Shown one piece after another: positions 1 to 6,088 of a DNA stretch of 6,218 nt. The number at the start of each line of letters is the position of its first letter. Position 1 is the stretch's first letter. The stretch is from Pseudomonadota bacterium (GTDB lineage: Bacteria; Pseudomonadota; Gammaproteobacteria; Burkholderiales; Burkholderiaceae_C). The notes below the pieces were generated by a model. The model worked only from the letters and a program-made list of their open reading frames with translations. It made no database searches and was not told where the DNA came from. A program made the translations under genes and the position numbers. The stretch is from NCBI GenBank assembly GCA_023390985.1, contig JAEWBU010000172.1, positions 1-6,218 of the forward strand, given 5' to 3'.

Positions 1-581
1 GACGCCTCTCGCCCTACTTCTTCAACGCCGGCCTGTTCGACGACGGCGCCAAGCTCGGCCGGCTCGCGCAATTCTATGCACGCCGCATCCTCGCCTCGGC
101 CATCGAGTTCGACATGCTGTTCGGGCCCGCCTACAAGGGCATCCCGCTCGCGGCGGCGGTGGCCATCGAACTCGCGCGCGCCGGCCGCAACGTGCCATAT
201 GCGTACAACCGCAAGGAAGCCAAGGACCACGGCGAAGGCGGCCACCTCGTCGGCGCGCCGGTGAAGGGGCGCGTGCTGATCATCGACGACGTGATGTCGG
301 CCGGCACCGCGGCGCGTGAATCCATCGCGCTGATCCGCGCGGCGGGGGCCACGCCGCACGCGGTGGCCATCGCGCTCGATCGCCAGGAGAAAGCGACCGA
401 GGACGGCCGCGACGTGGACCACAGCGCGGTGCAGTACGTGAAGAACCAGCTCGGGCTGCAGGTCTGCGCGATCGCGAAGCTGGCGGACCTGCTGGCGTAC
501 CTGCAGGTGCAAGGCACCCGTGATCTGGGTGAGCACTACCTCAAGGTGTTGGCGTATCGGGAGCGGTACGGCGTCGAGTGA
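1..581 (+). CDS. pyrE: Orotate phosphoribosyltransferase PyrE, 5'-truncated by the window edge
   Basis: Catalyses orotate + PRPP to OMP + PPi, the fifth step of de novo UMP synthesis, in the cytoplasm. The reading frame is open from base 3 (first whole codon) to the TGA at 579-581, giving 192 visible residues. The family is usually about 215-225 residues, so roughly 30 N-terminal residues lie outside the window. Seen directly: the opening RLSPYFFNAGLF block; FGPAYKGIPLA; the mobile catalytic loop RKEAKDHGEGG (around 210-245), which carries the Lys and His typical of OPRTases; and the PRPP-binding signature VLIIDDVMSAGTA (273-311) with its paired Asp. The C-terminus looks complete. A strong terminator follows 6 nt after the stop, so pyrE ends its transcription unit here, convergent with the NHL lipoprotein gene. 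No damage is visible. The identification is secure; only the start is missing. Confidence 0.97.
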   Translation, partial: RLSPYFFNAGLFDDGAKLGRLAQFYARRILASAIEFDMLFGPAYKGIPLAAAVAIELARAGRNVPYAYNRKEAKDHGEGGHLVGAPVKGRVLIIDDVMSAGTAARESIALIRAAGATPHAVAIALDRQEKATEDGRDVDHSAVQYVKNQLGLQVCAIAKLADLLAYLQVQGTRDLGEHYLKVLAYRERYGVE

Positions 582-586
582 CAGAA

Positions 587-613
587 GAAGAGCCGCTCGA
601 TGCGGCTCTTTTT
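587..613 (+). terminator. Intrinsic terminator after pyrE, possibly bidirectional
   Basis: A perfect 9-bp inverted repeat (588-596 AAGAGCCGC pairs with 602-610 GCGGCTCTT) encloses a 5-nt loop TCGAT, and five T's cover 609-613. It starts 6 nt after the pyrE stop, which is the expected place. Read on the - strand, the same stem is followed by TTCTTCTGT, a T-rich tail. It could therefore also end the NHL gene transcript, whose stop lies 28 nt away at 642. Confidence 0.9.
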
Positions 614-641
614 CATTGGGGTGCGTTCGGATGTGAGCCGG

Positions 642-2135
642 TCACCGGGCGAATCTCAACACCCGGTGGTGGAAGTGGTCCGAGACGAACAGCGAATCGG
701 GCGTCAGCAGGACGCGCAACGGGTAGTTGAAGACCTGCGCGGTGGGCGCGTCGGCCGTGCCATCGCTGTTCCCGTCGTTGGACACCATCCGGTCGAACGT
801 CGCGTGGCCCAGCACCACCTCCGCTTCCTGGCCGTTGTTGTCAGGGAAGGTCCTCCAGATCAGCACGCGGTTGTTCTGCGAGTCCGCGACGGCCAACGCC
901 GTGCCGTCGGAGTGGACGCCTTCGGGGTCGAACAGCCTGGCGGCCGACGGCTGCGGGGCGCCATCGTTGGGCGCGCCGCTGGTGAAGCCGGAATGGCCCA
1001 GGACGACGTCCGCATCCTGCAAGTGGCCGGCTGGGAACGTGCGCCAGATCAGGACACGGTTGTTGGCACCGTCGGCCACCACCACGCGCGTGTCGTCGCT
1101 CCACACGTCGACCGGGAATGAGAGGGTGCCCCGGGCCGGCTGGTCACCGTTCAGGTCGTTGTTGTTCCGCACGCACCGGTTCAGGCTGCCCTGCCCCAGC
1201 ACCAGATGGGGCGGAGGAACGGGGTCGGCCACTGGCAACTGGTTCCACACGAGCACGCGGTGGTTGCCGGTGTCCACGATGATCAGCTTGCCGGCCGGAG
1301 TGATCGCCACGGCGGTCGGGAAGTTCAGGCGGTTGCCTGCGCAGTCCGGCACAGCGGAGATGAAATCGGGCTGGCCGATGACGACGGCGGGCGTCGGCAT
1401 CGGCATGCCCGCGACGGGCAGCTCGGTGTAGACCAGCACGCGGTTCGCCGCGGTGTCGGCGACGGCCATCCTGCCCGCACCGACCGCCAAGCCGAGCGGG
1501 CCATTCATTCGCGTCCTCGTCAGTGCCGAGCTCGACGCCAGCAGGTTCGGCTGACCGATCGCCGCGTGCGCCGCGGCGCCGGAGACGGCTGGGATCGAAT
1601 CGAAGAAGACGACCCGGTTGTTGGCCTGGTCGGCGACCAGCATGCCTCCACCCGGCGTTGCCGCCATCGACGAGGGCGTACTCAGGCCCGTGGCGCTCGT
1701 CGGCTGGCCCTGGTTCGCGAAACCGCTAATTAGGTTCGGCTGCCCGACCACCATGCCGGCGGGCTGGAAGGTGGACGGACCGATAGGCGCGGGTGCCGGT
1801 GTTGGTGCCGGTGTTGGTGCCGGTGTGGGCGCTGGAGTCGGTGCCGGAGTCGGTGCCGGAGTCGGGGCCGGAGTCGGTGCCGGAGTCGGTGCTGGAGTCG
1901 GTGCTGGGGTCGGTGCTGGAGTCGGTGCGGGGGTCGGCGCCGGAGTGGGTGAGGGAGTCGGTGCAGGCGTCGGCTCCGGCGCAGGTGCCGGCCCCGGACC
2001 CGGGCTGGGCGCGGGTACTTCTGACGGAGGGGGTGGCGGCGTGGGCTCGTCACCGCCCCCGCCACATGCCGTCATCAGCAGCGGAAAGGCGAAAGCGATG
2101 AACGCGCGCGAGGCGCCGGAGGGTCGTGTTCGCAT
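642..2135 (-). CDS. Predicted outer-membrane lipoprotein: Pro-rich stalk plus six-blade NHL beta-propeller
   Basis: The protein has 497 residues and its function is unknown. Residues 1-24 form a lipoprotein signal peptide (Arg at 2, 4 and 10, hydrophobic AFIAFAFPLL, lipobox LMTAC with Cys24). Gly at +2 and a GGGGDE stretch argue for outer-membrane rather than inner-membrane retention. Residues about 31-118 are a Pro-rich linker (PPPPP at 33-37, then APTP repeats at about 55-115). Six NHL-type cores follow, at about 168 (ADQANNRVVFF), 226 (ADTAANRVLVY), 287 (VDTGNHRVLVW), 354 and 417 (both NNRVLIWRTFP) and 485 (SDHFHHRVLRF). They are 58-68 residues apart, and most are followed by a GQP/LGQ/LGH turn. 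Six blades suit one closed NHL propeller, usually a protein- or ligand-binding platform. Cys265 and Cys321 could form a disulfide. No catalytic motif is evident. The ATG at 2135 gives the signal peptide directly but has no clear Shine-Dalgarno. The gene lies 101 nt downstream of the gat operon's last gene and is convergent to pyrE. The fold call is good; the role is open. Confidence 0.88.
   Translation of the reverse strand: MRTRPSGASRAFIAFAFPLLMTACGGGGDEPTPPPPPSEVPAPSPGPGPAPAPEPTPAPTPSPTPAPTPAPTPAPTPAPTPAPTPAPTPAPTPAPTPAPTPAPTPAPTPAPTPAPAPIGPSTFQPAGMVVGQPNLISGFANQGQPTSATGLSTPSSMAATPGGGMLVADQANNRVVFFDSIPAVSGAAAHAAIGQPNLLASSSALTRTRMNGPLGLAVGAGRMAVADTAANRVLVYTELPVAGMPMPTPAVVIGQPDFISAVPDCAGNRLNFPTAVAITPAGKLIIVDTGNHRVLVWNQLPVADPVPPPHLVLGQGSLNRCVRNNNDLNGDQPARGTLSFPVDVWSDDTRVVVADGANNRVLIWRTFPAGHLQDADVVLGHSGFTSGAPNDGAPQPSAARLFDPEGVHSDGTALAVADSQNNRVLIWRTFPDNNGQEAEVVLGHATFDRMVSNDGNSDGTADAPTAQVFNYPLRVLLTPDSLFVSDHFHHRVLRFAR
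1792..1995 (-). repeat. 12-bp tandem repeat encoding the (APTP)n linker of the NHL lipoprotein
   Basis: About 15 units of 12 bp run without a break from 1792 to 1971, with two decayed units to 1995. The + strand consensus is GGTGCCGGAGTC. Units 1 and 2 are identical (GGTGCCGGTGTT); units 5, 6 and 8 are identical (GGTGCCGGAGTC); units 9 and 11 are identical (GGTGCTGGAGTC). Most differences are silent, so every unit still encodes the same Pro/Thr/Pro/Ala period. Because 12 is a multiple of 3, gain or loss of a unit keeps the frame and only changes stalk length. This points to slippage or unequal recombination under selection for the peptide. Confidence 0.93.
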
Positions 2136-2156
2136 GGTGAGTGGCAGGAAGGAGGT

Positions 2157-2173
2157 TGAGCCGAAGTGGCTCA
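2157..2173 (-). other. Small inverted repeat in the leader of the NHL gene
   Basis: TGAGCC (2157-2162) pairs with GGCTCA (2168-2173) across a 5-nt loop, about 22 nt upstream of the NHL start codon. It could fold in the 5' leader of that transcript or serve as an operator. There is no T-run, so it is not an intrinsic terminator. Its role is unknown and it may be chance in GC-rich DNA. Confidence 0.3.
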
Positions 2174-2211
2174 GGGATGCTCCCCACCTTGCGGAACCGT
2201 GCTAACGACCA

Positions 2212-2244
2212 AGGTCCTGGGCGGACCTCTCGAGGACTACCTCG
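2212..2244 (-). terminator. Two adjacent stem-loops at the end of the gat operon, weak terminator candidate
   Basis: Read on the - strand, CGAGG (2244-2240) pairs with CCTCG (2235-2231) around a 4-nt loop that contains part of the TAG stop of the DUF6151-like gene. The next stem, AGGTCC/GGACCT (2228-2223 with 2217-2212, loop of 5), follows 2 nt later. After it comes TTGGTCGTT, which lacks a proper T-run. The two stems sit where a 3' end would be expected, but termination would be inefficient or factor-dependent. Read-through into the NHL gene cannot be excluded. No convincing promoter is visible in 2136-2236. Confidence 0.3.
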
Positions 2245-2836
2245 CGGCCGATCGGGCCGCATCCACCTCGGGCTTCGGCGGCACATGCACCGCCGCGACG
2301 GGCTCACCCTTCGCATCGAAGAACGCCGTGCGGCGATAGCTGCCCGTCACCCGCGCCGCGGACAACCGCAGCACCATCGCCCCGAACTTCGCCATCGCGC
2401 CCGCACCGCCGCGATGCGGCGTGGGGCCCGAGGCGGACTTCGTGTTGATGTCCATCTGCACCGGCGGGAACGATGCTTCGATCGGCTGCACGCGCTCGAG
2501 GCAGGTGTGCACCAGTCCCACGTACGGCAGCTTCCAGTCGCGCGGCGTGTTCGCCACGGGCGTGTCGCAGCAGCGCGCGTACCAGCGCAGCAGGCCCCTG
2601 GGCGACAGCGACATGCAGGCGAGCTGCGGCGCGCCCGCCGTGAGTCGCACGTAGCGCGAATGGGTCGCCACGATGTCGGTGCCGCCGACCGCGTCGAGCA
2701 CCTGCTGCGGCTGGCCGAGCCAGTGCGCGTAGGTGCGGCAATCGCGGCAGTAGCAGACCGCGCGCATCGCGCGGTGCGGCTCGTCCACCTCGCCCTTCAG
2801 GGTGCCGCAGCGGCACTGGAACGGGTGGACGGCCAT
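2237..2836 (-). CDS. DUF6151-like Cys-rich protein, possible zinc-binding GFA/Mss4-like fold
   Basis: An uncharacterised 199-residue protein, recalled as similar to the DUF6151 family; that assignment rests on memory of the sequence pattern and not on a search. Cys residues are clustered as in glutathione-dependent formaldehyde-activating (GFA)/Mss4-like proteins: C8-x-C10 in QCRCGTLKG, C28/C30/C33 in VCYCRDC, C74, and C89-C90 in RWYARCCDTPVAN. Four of these could bind one Zn2+ (for example C8, C10, C33 and C89 or C90); this is inference. There is no signal peptide or membrane segment, so a cytoplasmic location is likely. The C-terminal 70 residues (VQMDINTKSASG through FFDAKGEPV) are less recognisable. 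The ATG at 2836 lies 3 nt after the gatB stop with no good Shine-Dalgarno, so translation is probably coupled to gatB. Nothing ties it to tRNA amidation. Confidence 0.85.
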   Translation of the reverse strand: MAVHPFQCRCGTLKGEVDEPHRAMRAVCYCRDCRTYAHWLGQPQQVLDAVGGTDIVATHSRYVRLTAGAPQLACMSLSPRGLLRWYARCCDTPVANTPRDWKLPYVGLVHTCLERVQPIEASFPPVQMDINTKSASGPTPHRGGAGAMAKFGAMVLRLSAARVTGSYRRTAFFDAKGEPVAAVHVPPKPEVDAARSAAR

Positions 2837-2839
2837 CGA

Positions 2840-4288
2840 TCAGCCGGCGAGCTTCTTGCGCAGCAGCTCGTTCACCTGCTGCGGGTTGGCCTTGCCCTTG
2901 GTGGCCTTCATGGCCTGGCCGACCAGCGCGTTGAACGCCTTGTCCTTGCCGGCCCTGAACTGGGCCACGTTGTCGGCGTTGGCCGCGAGGATGTCGTCGA
3001 GGATCTTCTCCAGCTCGCCGGTGTCGCTCATCTGCTTGAGGCCCTTGGCCTCGATGACCGCATCGACGTCGCCGCCCTCGCCGCTCCACAGCGCCTCGAA
3101 CACCTGCCGGCCGGCGTTGTTGGAGATGGTGCCGTCGGCGATGCGGCCGATCAGCGCGCCCAGCGTCGCCGCCTGCACCGGCGCCTGCTCGACCCCGATC
3201 TCCTGCGCGTTCAGCCGGCGCGAGAGCTCGCCCATCACCCAGTTGCTGGCCAGCTTGGGCTGGCCGCTCGCCTTGGCCGCGGACTCGAAGTACGCCGCCA
3301 TCGCCGGCGATTGCGTGAGCGTGGTCGCGTCGTATTCGGGCAGGCCGTACTGCCGCACGAAGCGCGCGGCCATGGCGCGCGGCAGCTCCGGCATGCCGGC
3401 GCGCACCTGCTCGACCCACTCGGGCGCCACCACCAGCGGCGGCAGGTCGGGATCGGGGAAGTAACGGTAGTCGGCCGCGTCTTCCTTGGTGCGCATGGCG
3501 CGCGTCTCGCCCGTGTCGGGGTCGAACAGCACGGTGGCCTGCTCGACCGCGCGGCCGTCTTCCAGCTCCTCGATCTGCCAGCGGATCTCGTAGTCGATCG
3601 CCTGCTGCATGAACCGGAAGCTGTTCAGGTTCTTGATCTCGCGCCGCGTGCCCAGCGGCCCGCCGGGGCGGCGCACCGAGACGTTGGCGTCGCAGCGGAA
3701 GCTGCCTTCCTGCATGTTGCCGTCGCAGATGCCGATCCACGTGACGATCTTGTGCAGCTCCCTGGCGTACGCGACCGCTTCCTCCGTGGAGCGCATGTCC
3801 GGCTCGGTGACGATCTCCAGCAGCGGCGTGCCCGCGCGGTTCAGGTCGATGCCGGACTGGCCGACGAAGTCCTCGTGCAGCGACTTGCCCGCGTCCTCCT
3901 CGAGGTGGGCCCGCACCAGGCGCACGGATCTCTTTTCCTCGCCCAGGTAGAACTCCACGGCGCCGCCCTGCACCACCGGGATTTCGTACTGGCTGATCTG
4001 GTAGCCCTTGGGCAGGTCCGGGTAGAAGTAGTTCTTGCGCGCGAAGATGCTGCGGGGCGCGATCTTCGAACCGACGGCCAGGCCGAACGCGATGGCGCGC
4101 TCCACGGCGCCCTTGTTCATCACCGGCAGCGTGCCGGGCAGCGCCAGGTCGACCGGACTGGCCTGCGTGTTCGGCTCGGCGCCGAAATCGGTGGGCGCGC
4201 GGCTGAAGATCTTGGAGCGGGTGGACAGCTGGGCGTGGGTCTCGAAGCCGATCACGACTTCCCAGCCCTGGACAAGCTTGGCGCTCAT
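2840..4288 (-). CDS. gatB: Asp/Glu-tRNA amidotransferase subunit B (GatB)
   Basis: This is the kinase/transamidase and tRNA-binding subunit of GatCAB. It activates the side chain of Asp-tRNA(Asn) or Glu-tRNA(Gln) with ATP and amidates it with ammonia channelled from GatA. The protein has 482 residues, a normal length. In order: GFETHAQLSTRSKIF (14-28), LPGTLPVMN (50-58), KNYFYPDLPKGYQISQYE (85-102), DLNRAGTPLLEIVTEPDMRS (148-167), GNMQEGSFRCDANVSVR (190-206) and DYRYFPDPDLPPL (273-285). A helical and YqeY-like tail follows, from about 330 to ANPQQVNELLRKKL. The ATG at 4288 was chosen because GGAGG at 4302-4298 lies 9 nt upstream and the family N-terminus begins here. An in-frame ATG at 4315 would add nine Arg-rich residues inside gatA. 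The start lies 1 nt beyond the gatA stop (TGA-C-ATG). The CPVC pair found in many GatBs reads SPVD here. Confidence 0.98.
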   Translation of the reverse strand: MSAKLVQGWEVVIGFETHAQLSTRSKIFSRAPTDFGAEPNTQASPVDLALPGTLPVMNKGAVERAIAFGLAVGSKIAPRSIFARKNYFYPDLPKGYQISQYEIPVVQGGAVEFYLGEEKRSVRLVRAHLEEDAGKSLHEDFVGQSGIDLNRAGTPLLEIVTEPDMRSTEEAVAYARELHKIVTWIGICDGNMQEGSFRCDANVSVRRPGGPLGTRREIKNLNSFRFMQQAIDYEIRWQIEELEDGRAVEQATVLFDPDTGETRAMRTKEDAADYRYFPDPDLPPLVVAPEWVEQVRAGMPELPRAMAARFVRQYGLPEYDATTLTQSPAMAAYFESAAKASGQPKLASNWVMGELSRRLNAQEIGVEQAPVQAATLGALIGRIADGTISNNAGRQVFEALWSGEGGDVDAVIEAKGLKQMSDTGELEKILDDILAANADNVAQFRAGKDKAFNALVGQAMKATKGKANPQQVNELLRKKLAG

Positions 4289-4289
4289 G

Positions 4290-5753
4290 TCAGACGCCCT
4301 CCGGCTTCTTCGCATGGAAATCGGTGGCCTGCTGGAAGCGGTGCGCCACGTTGAGCAAGCGGCTCTCCTGGAAGTAGTTGCCCAGCAGCTGCAGGCCGAC
4401 CGGCATGCCGCCTTCGCCGAAGCCCGCGGGCAGGCTCATGCCGGGCAGGCCGGCCAGCGAACCGGGCAGCGTGAAGATGTCGGCCAGGTAGTCGGCCAGC
4501 GGATCGCCGCCATGGCCTCCGAGCTTCCACGCCACCGTGGGCGCGACCGGGCCGGCGATGACGTCGCACTCTTTGAACGCGCGCTGGAAGTCGTCGGCGA
4601 TCATGCGGCGGATCTTCTGAGCCTGCAGGTAGTAGGCGTCGTAGTAGCCGTGCGAGAGCACGTAGGTGCCGGTCATGATGCGGCGCTTGACCTCGTCGCC
4701 GAAGCCTTCGGCGCGCGACTTCTTGTACATGTCCAGCAGGTCGCCGTAGTCCTTGGCGCGATGGCCGAACTTCACGCCGTCGAAGCGCGAGAGGTTCGAC
4801 GAAGCCTCGGCCGGCGCGATGATGTAGTACACCGGGATCGACAGCTCGGTGCGCGGCAGCGAGATTCCGACCCGGCGCGCGCCCAGCTTCTCGAGCTGCT
4901 GCAAGGCGGCGTCGATGGCGGCGCGGACGTCGGGCGCCACGCCCTCAGCCAGGAACTCCTTCGGCACGCCGATGCGCAGGCCCTCCAGCGACGCACCCAG
5001 GGACTTGCCGAAGTCCTCGGCCGGCACGTCCAGCGAGGTGGAGTCGCGGTCCGGGTCCGGGCCGCACATGGCCGAGAGCAGCAGCGCGCAGTCCTCGGCG
5101 CTGCGGGCGAACGGGCCCGCCTGGTCCAGGCTGGAGGCGTAGGCGATCATCCCGTAGCGCGAGGCGCGGCCGTAGGTGGGCTTGATGCCCGTGATGCCGC
5201 AGAACGAGGCCGGCTGGCGGATCGAGCCGCCCGTGTCCGTGCCGGTGGTCGCCGGCGCCAGCCGCGCGGCCACGGCCACCGCGCTGCCGCCCGAGGAGCC
5301 GCCCGGGATCCGCGAGGTGTCCCAGGGGTTCTTCACCGGATGGAAGGCGGAGTTCTCGTTGGACGAGCCCATGGCGAACTCGTCGCAATTGAGCTTGCCC
5401 AGGCTGACCATGCCGGCCTCGGCCAGCTTGCGCACCACCGTGGCGTCGAACGGCGACCGGTAGCCCTCCAGCATCTTCGAACCGGCGGTGCTCGGGAAGT
5501 CGCGCGTGACGAAGATGTCCTTGTGCGCAATGGGGACGCCGAGCAACGGCGCCGTGTCGCCTTTCGCGATCCGCTCGTCCGCGTTGCGCGCCTGGGCCAG
5601 CGTGACTTCTTCATCACGGGCGAGGTACGCACCCAGGTCGTCGTGCGCTTTCGCACGGGCCAGGAAGTGCTGCGCCGCTTCGACGGCGGAGACGTCTTTC
5701 GTCTTCAGGCGGCGCGCCAGTTCGGCGACGGAGAGATCGTGCAGGTCCGACAT
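4290..5753 (-). CDS. gatA: Asp/Glu-tRNA amidotransferase subunit A (GatA), amidase-signature enzyme
   Basis: This is the glutaminase/asparaginase subunit of GatCAB, which releases ammonia for transfer to tRNA-bound Asp or Glu. The protein has 487 residues from the ATG, the usual size. The amidase-signature Ser-cisSer-Lys triad is visible: Lys78 in GVPIAHKDIF, Ser153 in PGGSSGGSA and Ser177 in GTDTGGSIRQP. The 24-residue spacing between the two Ser matches the family. Other conserved blocks are LNCDEFAMGSSNENSAF, FCGITGIKPTYGRASRYG and the C-terminal AGLPGMSLPAGF. Its ATG overlaps the gatC stop by one base (TGATG); an in-frame GTG directly upstream (5756) is an alternative start. Its own stop lies 1 nt before gatB. 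This tight packing favours equal production of the three subunits. No defects are seen. Confidence 0.98.
   Translation of the reverse strand: MSDLHDLSVAELARRLKTKDVSAVEAAQHFLARAKAHDDLGAYLARDEEVTLAQARNADERIAKGDTAPLLGVPIAHKDIFVTRDFPSTAGSKMLEGYRSPFDATVVRKLAEAGMVSLGKLNCDEFAMGSSNENSAFHPVKNPWDTSRIPGGSSGGSAVAVAARLAPATTGTDTGGSIRQPASFCGITGIKPTYGRASRYGMIAYASSLDQAGPFARSAEDCALLLSAMCGPDPDRDSTSLDVPAEDFGKSLGASLEGLRIGVPKEFLAEGVAPDVRAAIDAALQQLEKLGARRVGISLPRTELSIPVYYIIAPAEASSNLSRFDGVKFGHRAKDYGDLLDMYKKSRAEGFGDEVKRRIMTGTYVLSHGYYDAYYLQAQKIRRMIADDFQRAFKECDVIAGPVAPTVAWKLGGHGGDPLADYLADIFTLPGSLAGLPGMSLPAGFGEGGMPVGLQLLGNYFQESRLLNVAHRFQQATDFHAKKPEGV
4298..4302 (-). promoter_or_regulatory. Shine-Dalgarno of gatB inside the end of gatA
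   Basis: GGAGG on the - strand, 9 nt before the ATG at 4288, embedded in the penultimate codons of gatA. It is the best-formed ribosome binding site in the operon and decides in favour of the 4288 start over the upstream ATG at 4315. Confidence 0.8.
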
Positions 5754-6052
5754 CACTCGATCACCTTCGGTACGAGGAACAGGCCGCGTTCGACCGCGGG
5801 CGCGCTGCGCTGGTTGGCCTCGCGCGCGTTCGGCTCGCTGGGCACGTCGTCGCGCAGGCGCAGCTGCACGTCCTGGAACGCCGCCACCGGGTGGGCGAGC
5901 GGTTCGATCCCCGCGGTATCCACAGCCCGCATCGCCTCCACGATCGAGAAGAAGCCGTTGATCTGGGTCAGCATGCGCTCGCTCTCTTGCGGCTGCAGTT
6001 CGAGCCGCGCGAGATGCTGGATGCGGCGGATGTCGTCGTGGGTCAGGGCCAT
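5753..6052 (-). CDS. gatC: Asp/Glu-tRNA amidotransferase subunit C (GatC)
   Basis: A small 99-residue subunit that wraps around the GatA-GatB interface and stabilises the complex. The length is typical of GatC (about 95-100 residues). Diagnostic features: the N-terminal helix DDIRRIQHLARLEL, the motif LTQINGFFSIVEAMRAVDT with GIEPLAHP following, LRDDVPSEPNAREA, and the ending APAVERGLFLVPKVIE, which is characteristic of GatC. It is the first gene of the - strand operon gatC-gatA-gatB-DUF6151-like. The ATG at 6052 fits the family start, although the upstream sequence offers only a weak ribosome binding site. It is transcribed divergently from the probable mreB across a 152-bp gap. Confidence 0.97.
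   Translation of the reverse strand: MALTHDDIRRIQHLARLELQPQESERMLTQINGFFSIVEAMRAVDTAGIEPLAHPVAAFQDVQLRLRDDVPSEPNAREANQRSAPAVERGLFLVPKVIE
5760..5767 (-). promoter_or_regulatory. Extended Shine-Dalgarno of gatA inside gatC
   Basis: AAGGTGAT on the - strand matches the 3' half of the full anti-SD complement (AAGGAGGTGAT). It ends 6 nt before the ATG at 5753 and 3 nt before the alternative GTG at 5756. The spacing is compatible with either start and does not settle the choice. Confidence 0.55.
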
Positions 6053-6088
6053 GTCAGGAACCGGCGGGGAAACGAGTTGTAAGCGCGA

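Noticed and set aside
600..1431. Two + strand frames downstream of pyrE (600-1121 and 727-1431)
   Set aside because: Both are antisense to the NHL propeller region, one begins inside the terminator stem, and neither has a recognisable domain or ribosome binding site.
1792..1995. Regular repeats that might be read as a CRISPR array
   Set aside because: The units are 12 bp, directly adjacent without spacers, and encode a continuous Pro-rich peptide.
1618..2205. A + strand frame with (GAGV)n repeats, silk-like in appearance
   Set aside because: It is the reverse complement of the PTPA repeat. The - strand frame has a signal peptide, lipobox and NHL blades, while this one has no domain outside the repeat.
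2304..3740. A 478-codon - strand frame overlapping gatB and the DUF6151-like gene
   Set aside because: It is an out-of-frame shadow on the same strand as two intact genes, and its composition is Arg/Gly/Ala-rich without motifs.
4286..4315. Upstream ATG at 4315 as the start of gatB
   Set aside because: It would add an Arg-rich nonapeptide overlapping gatA by 26 nt, whereas the ATG at 4288 has a GGAGG at 9 nt and begins at the family N-terminus.
2141..4354. A 737-codon open frame on the + strand opposite gatB and the DUF6151-like gene
   Set aside because: It is antisense to a complete, well-conserved gatB. Its product is low-complexity Arg/Ala/Leu/His-rich with no recognisable domain. Long antisense frames are expected in GC-rich genes because stop codons are rare.
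5916..5924. GTATCCACA, a near match to a DnaA box
   Set aside because: It lies inside gatC in codons for the conserved AVDTAG segment and departs from the consensus at the first base.
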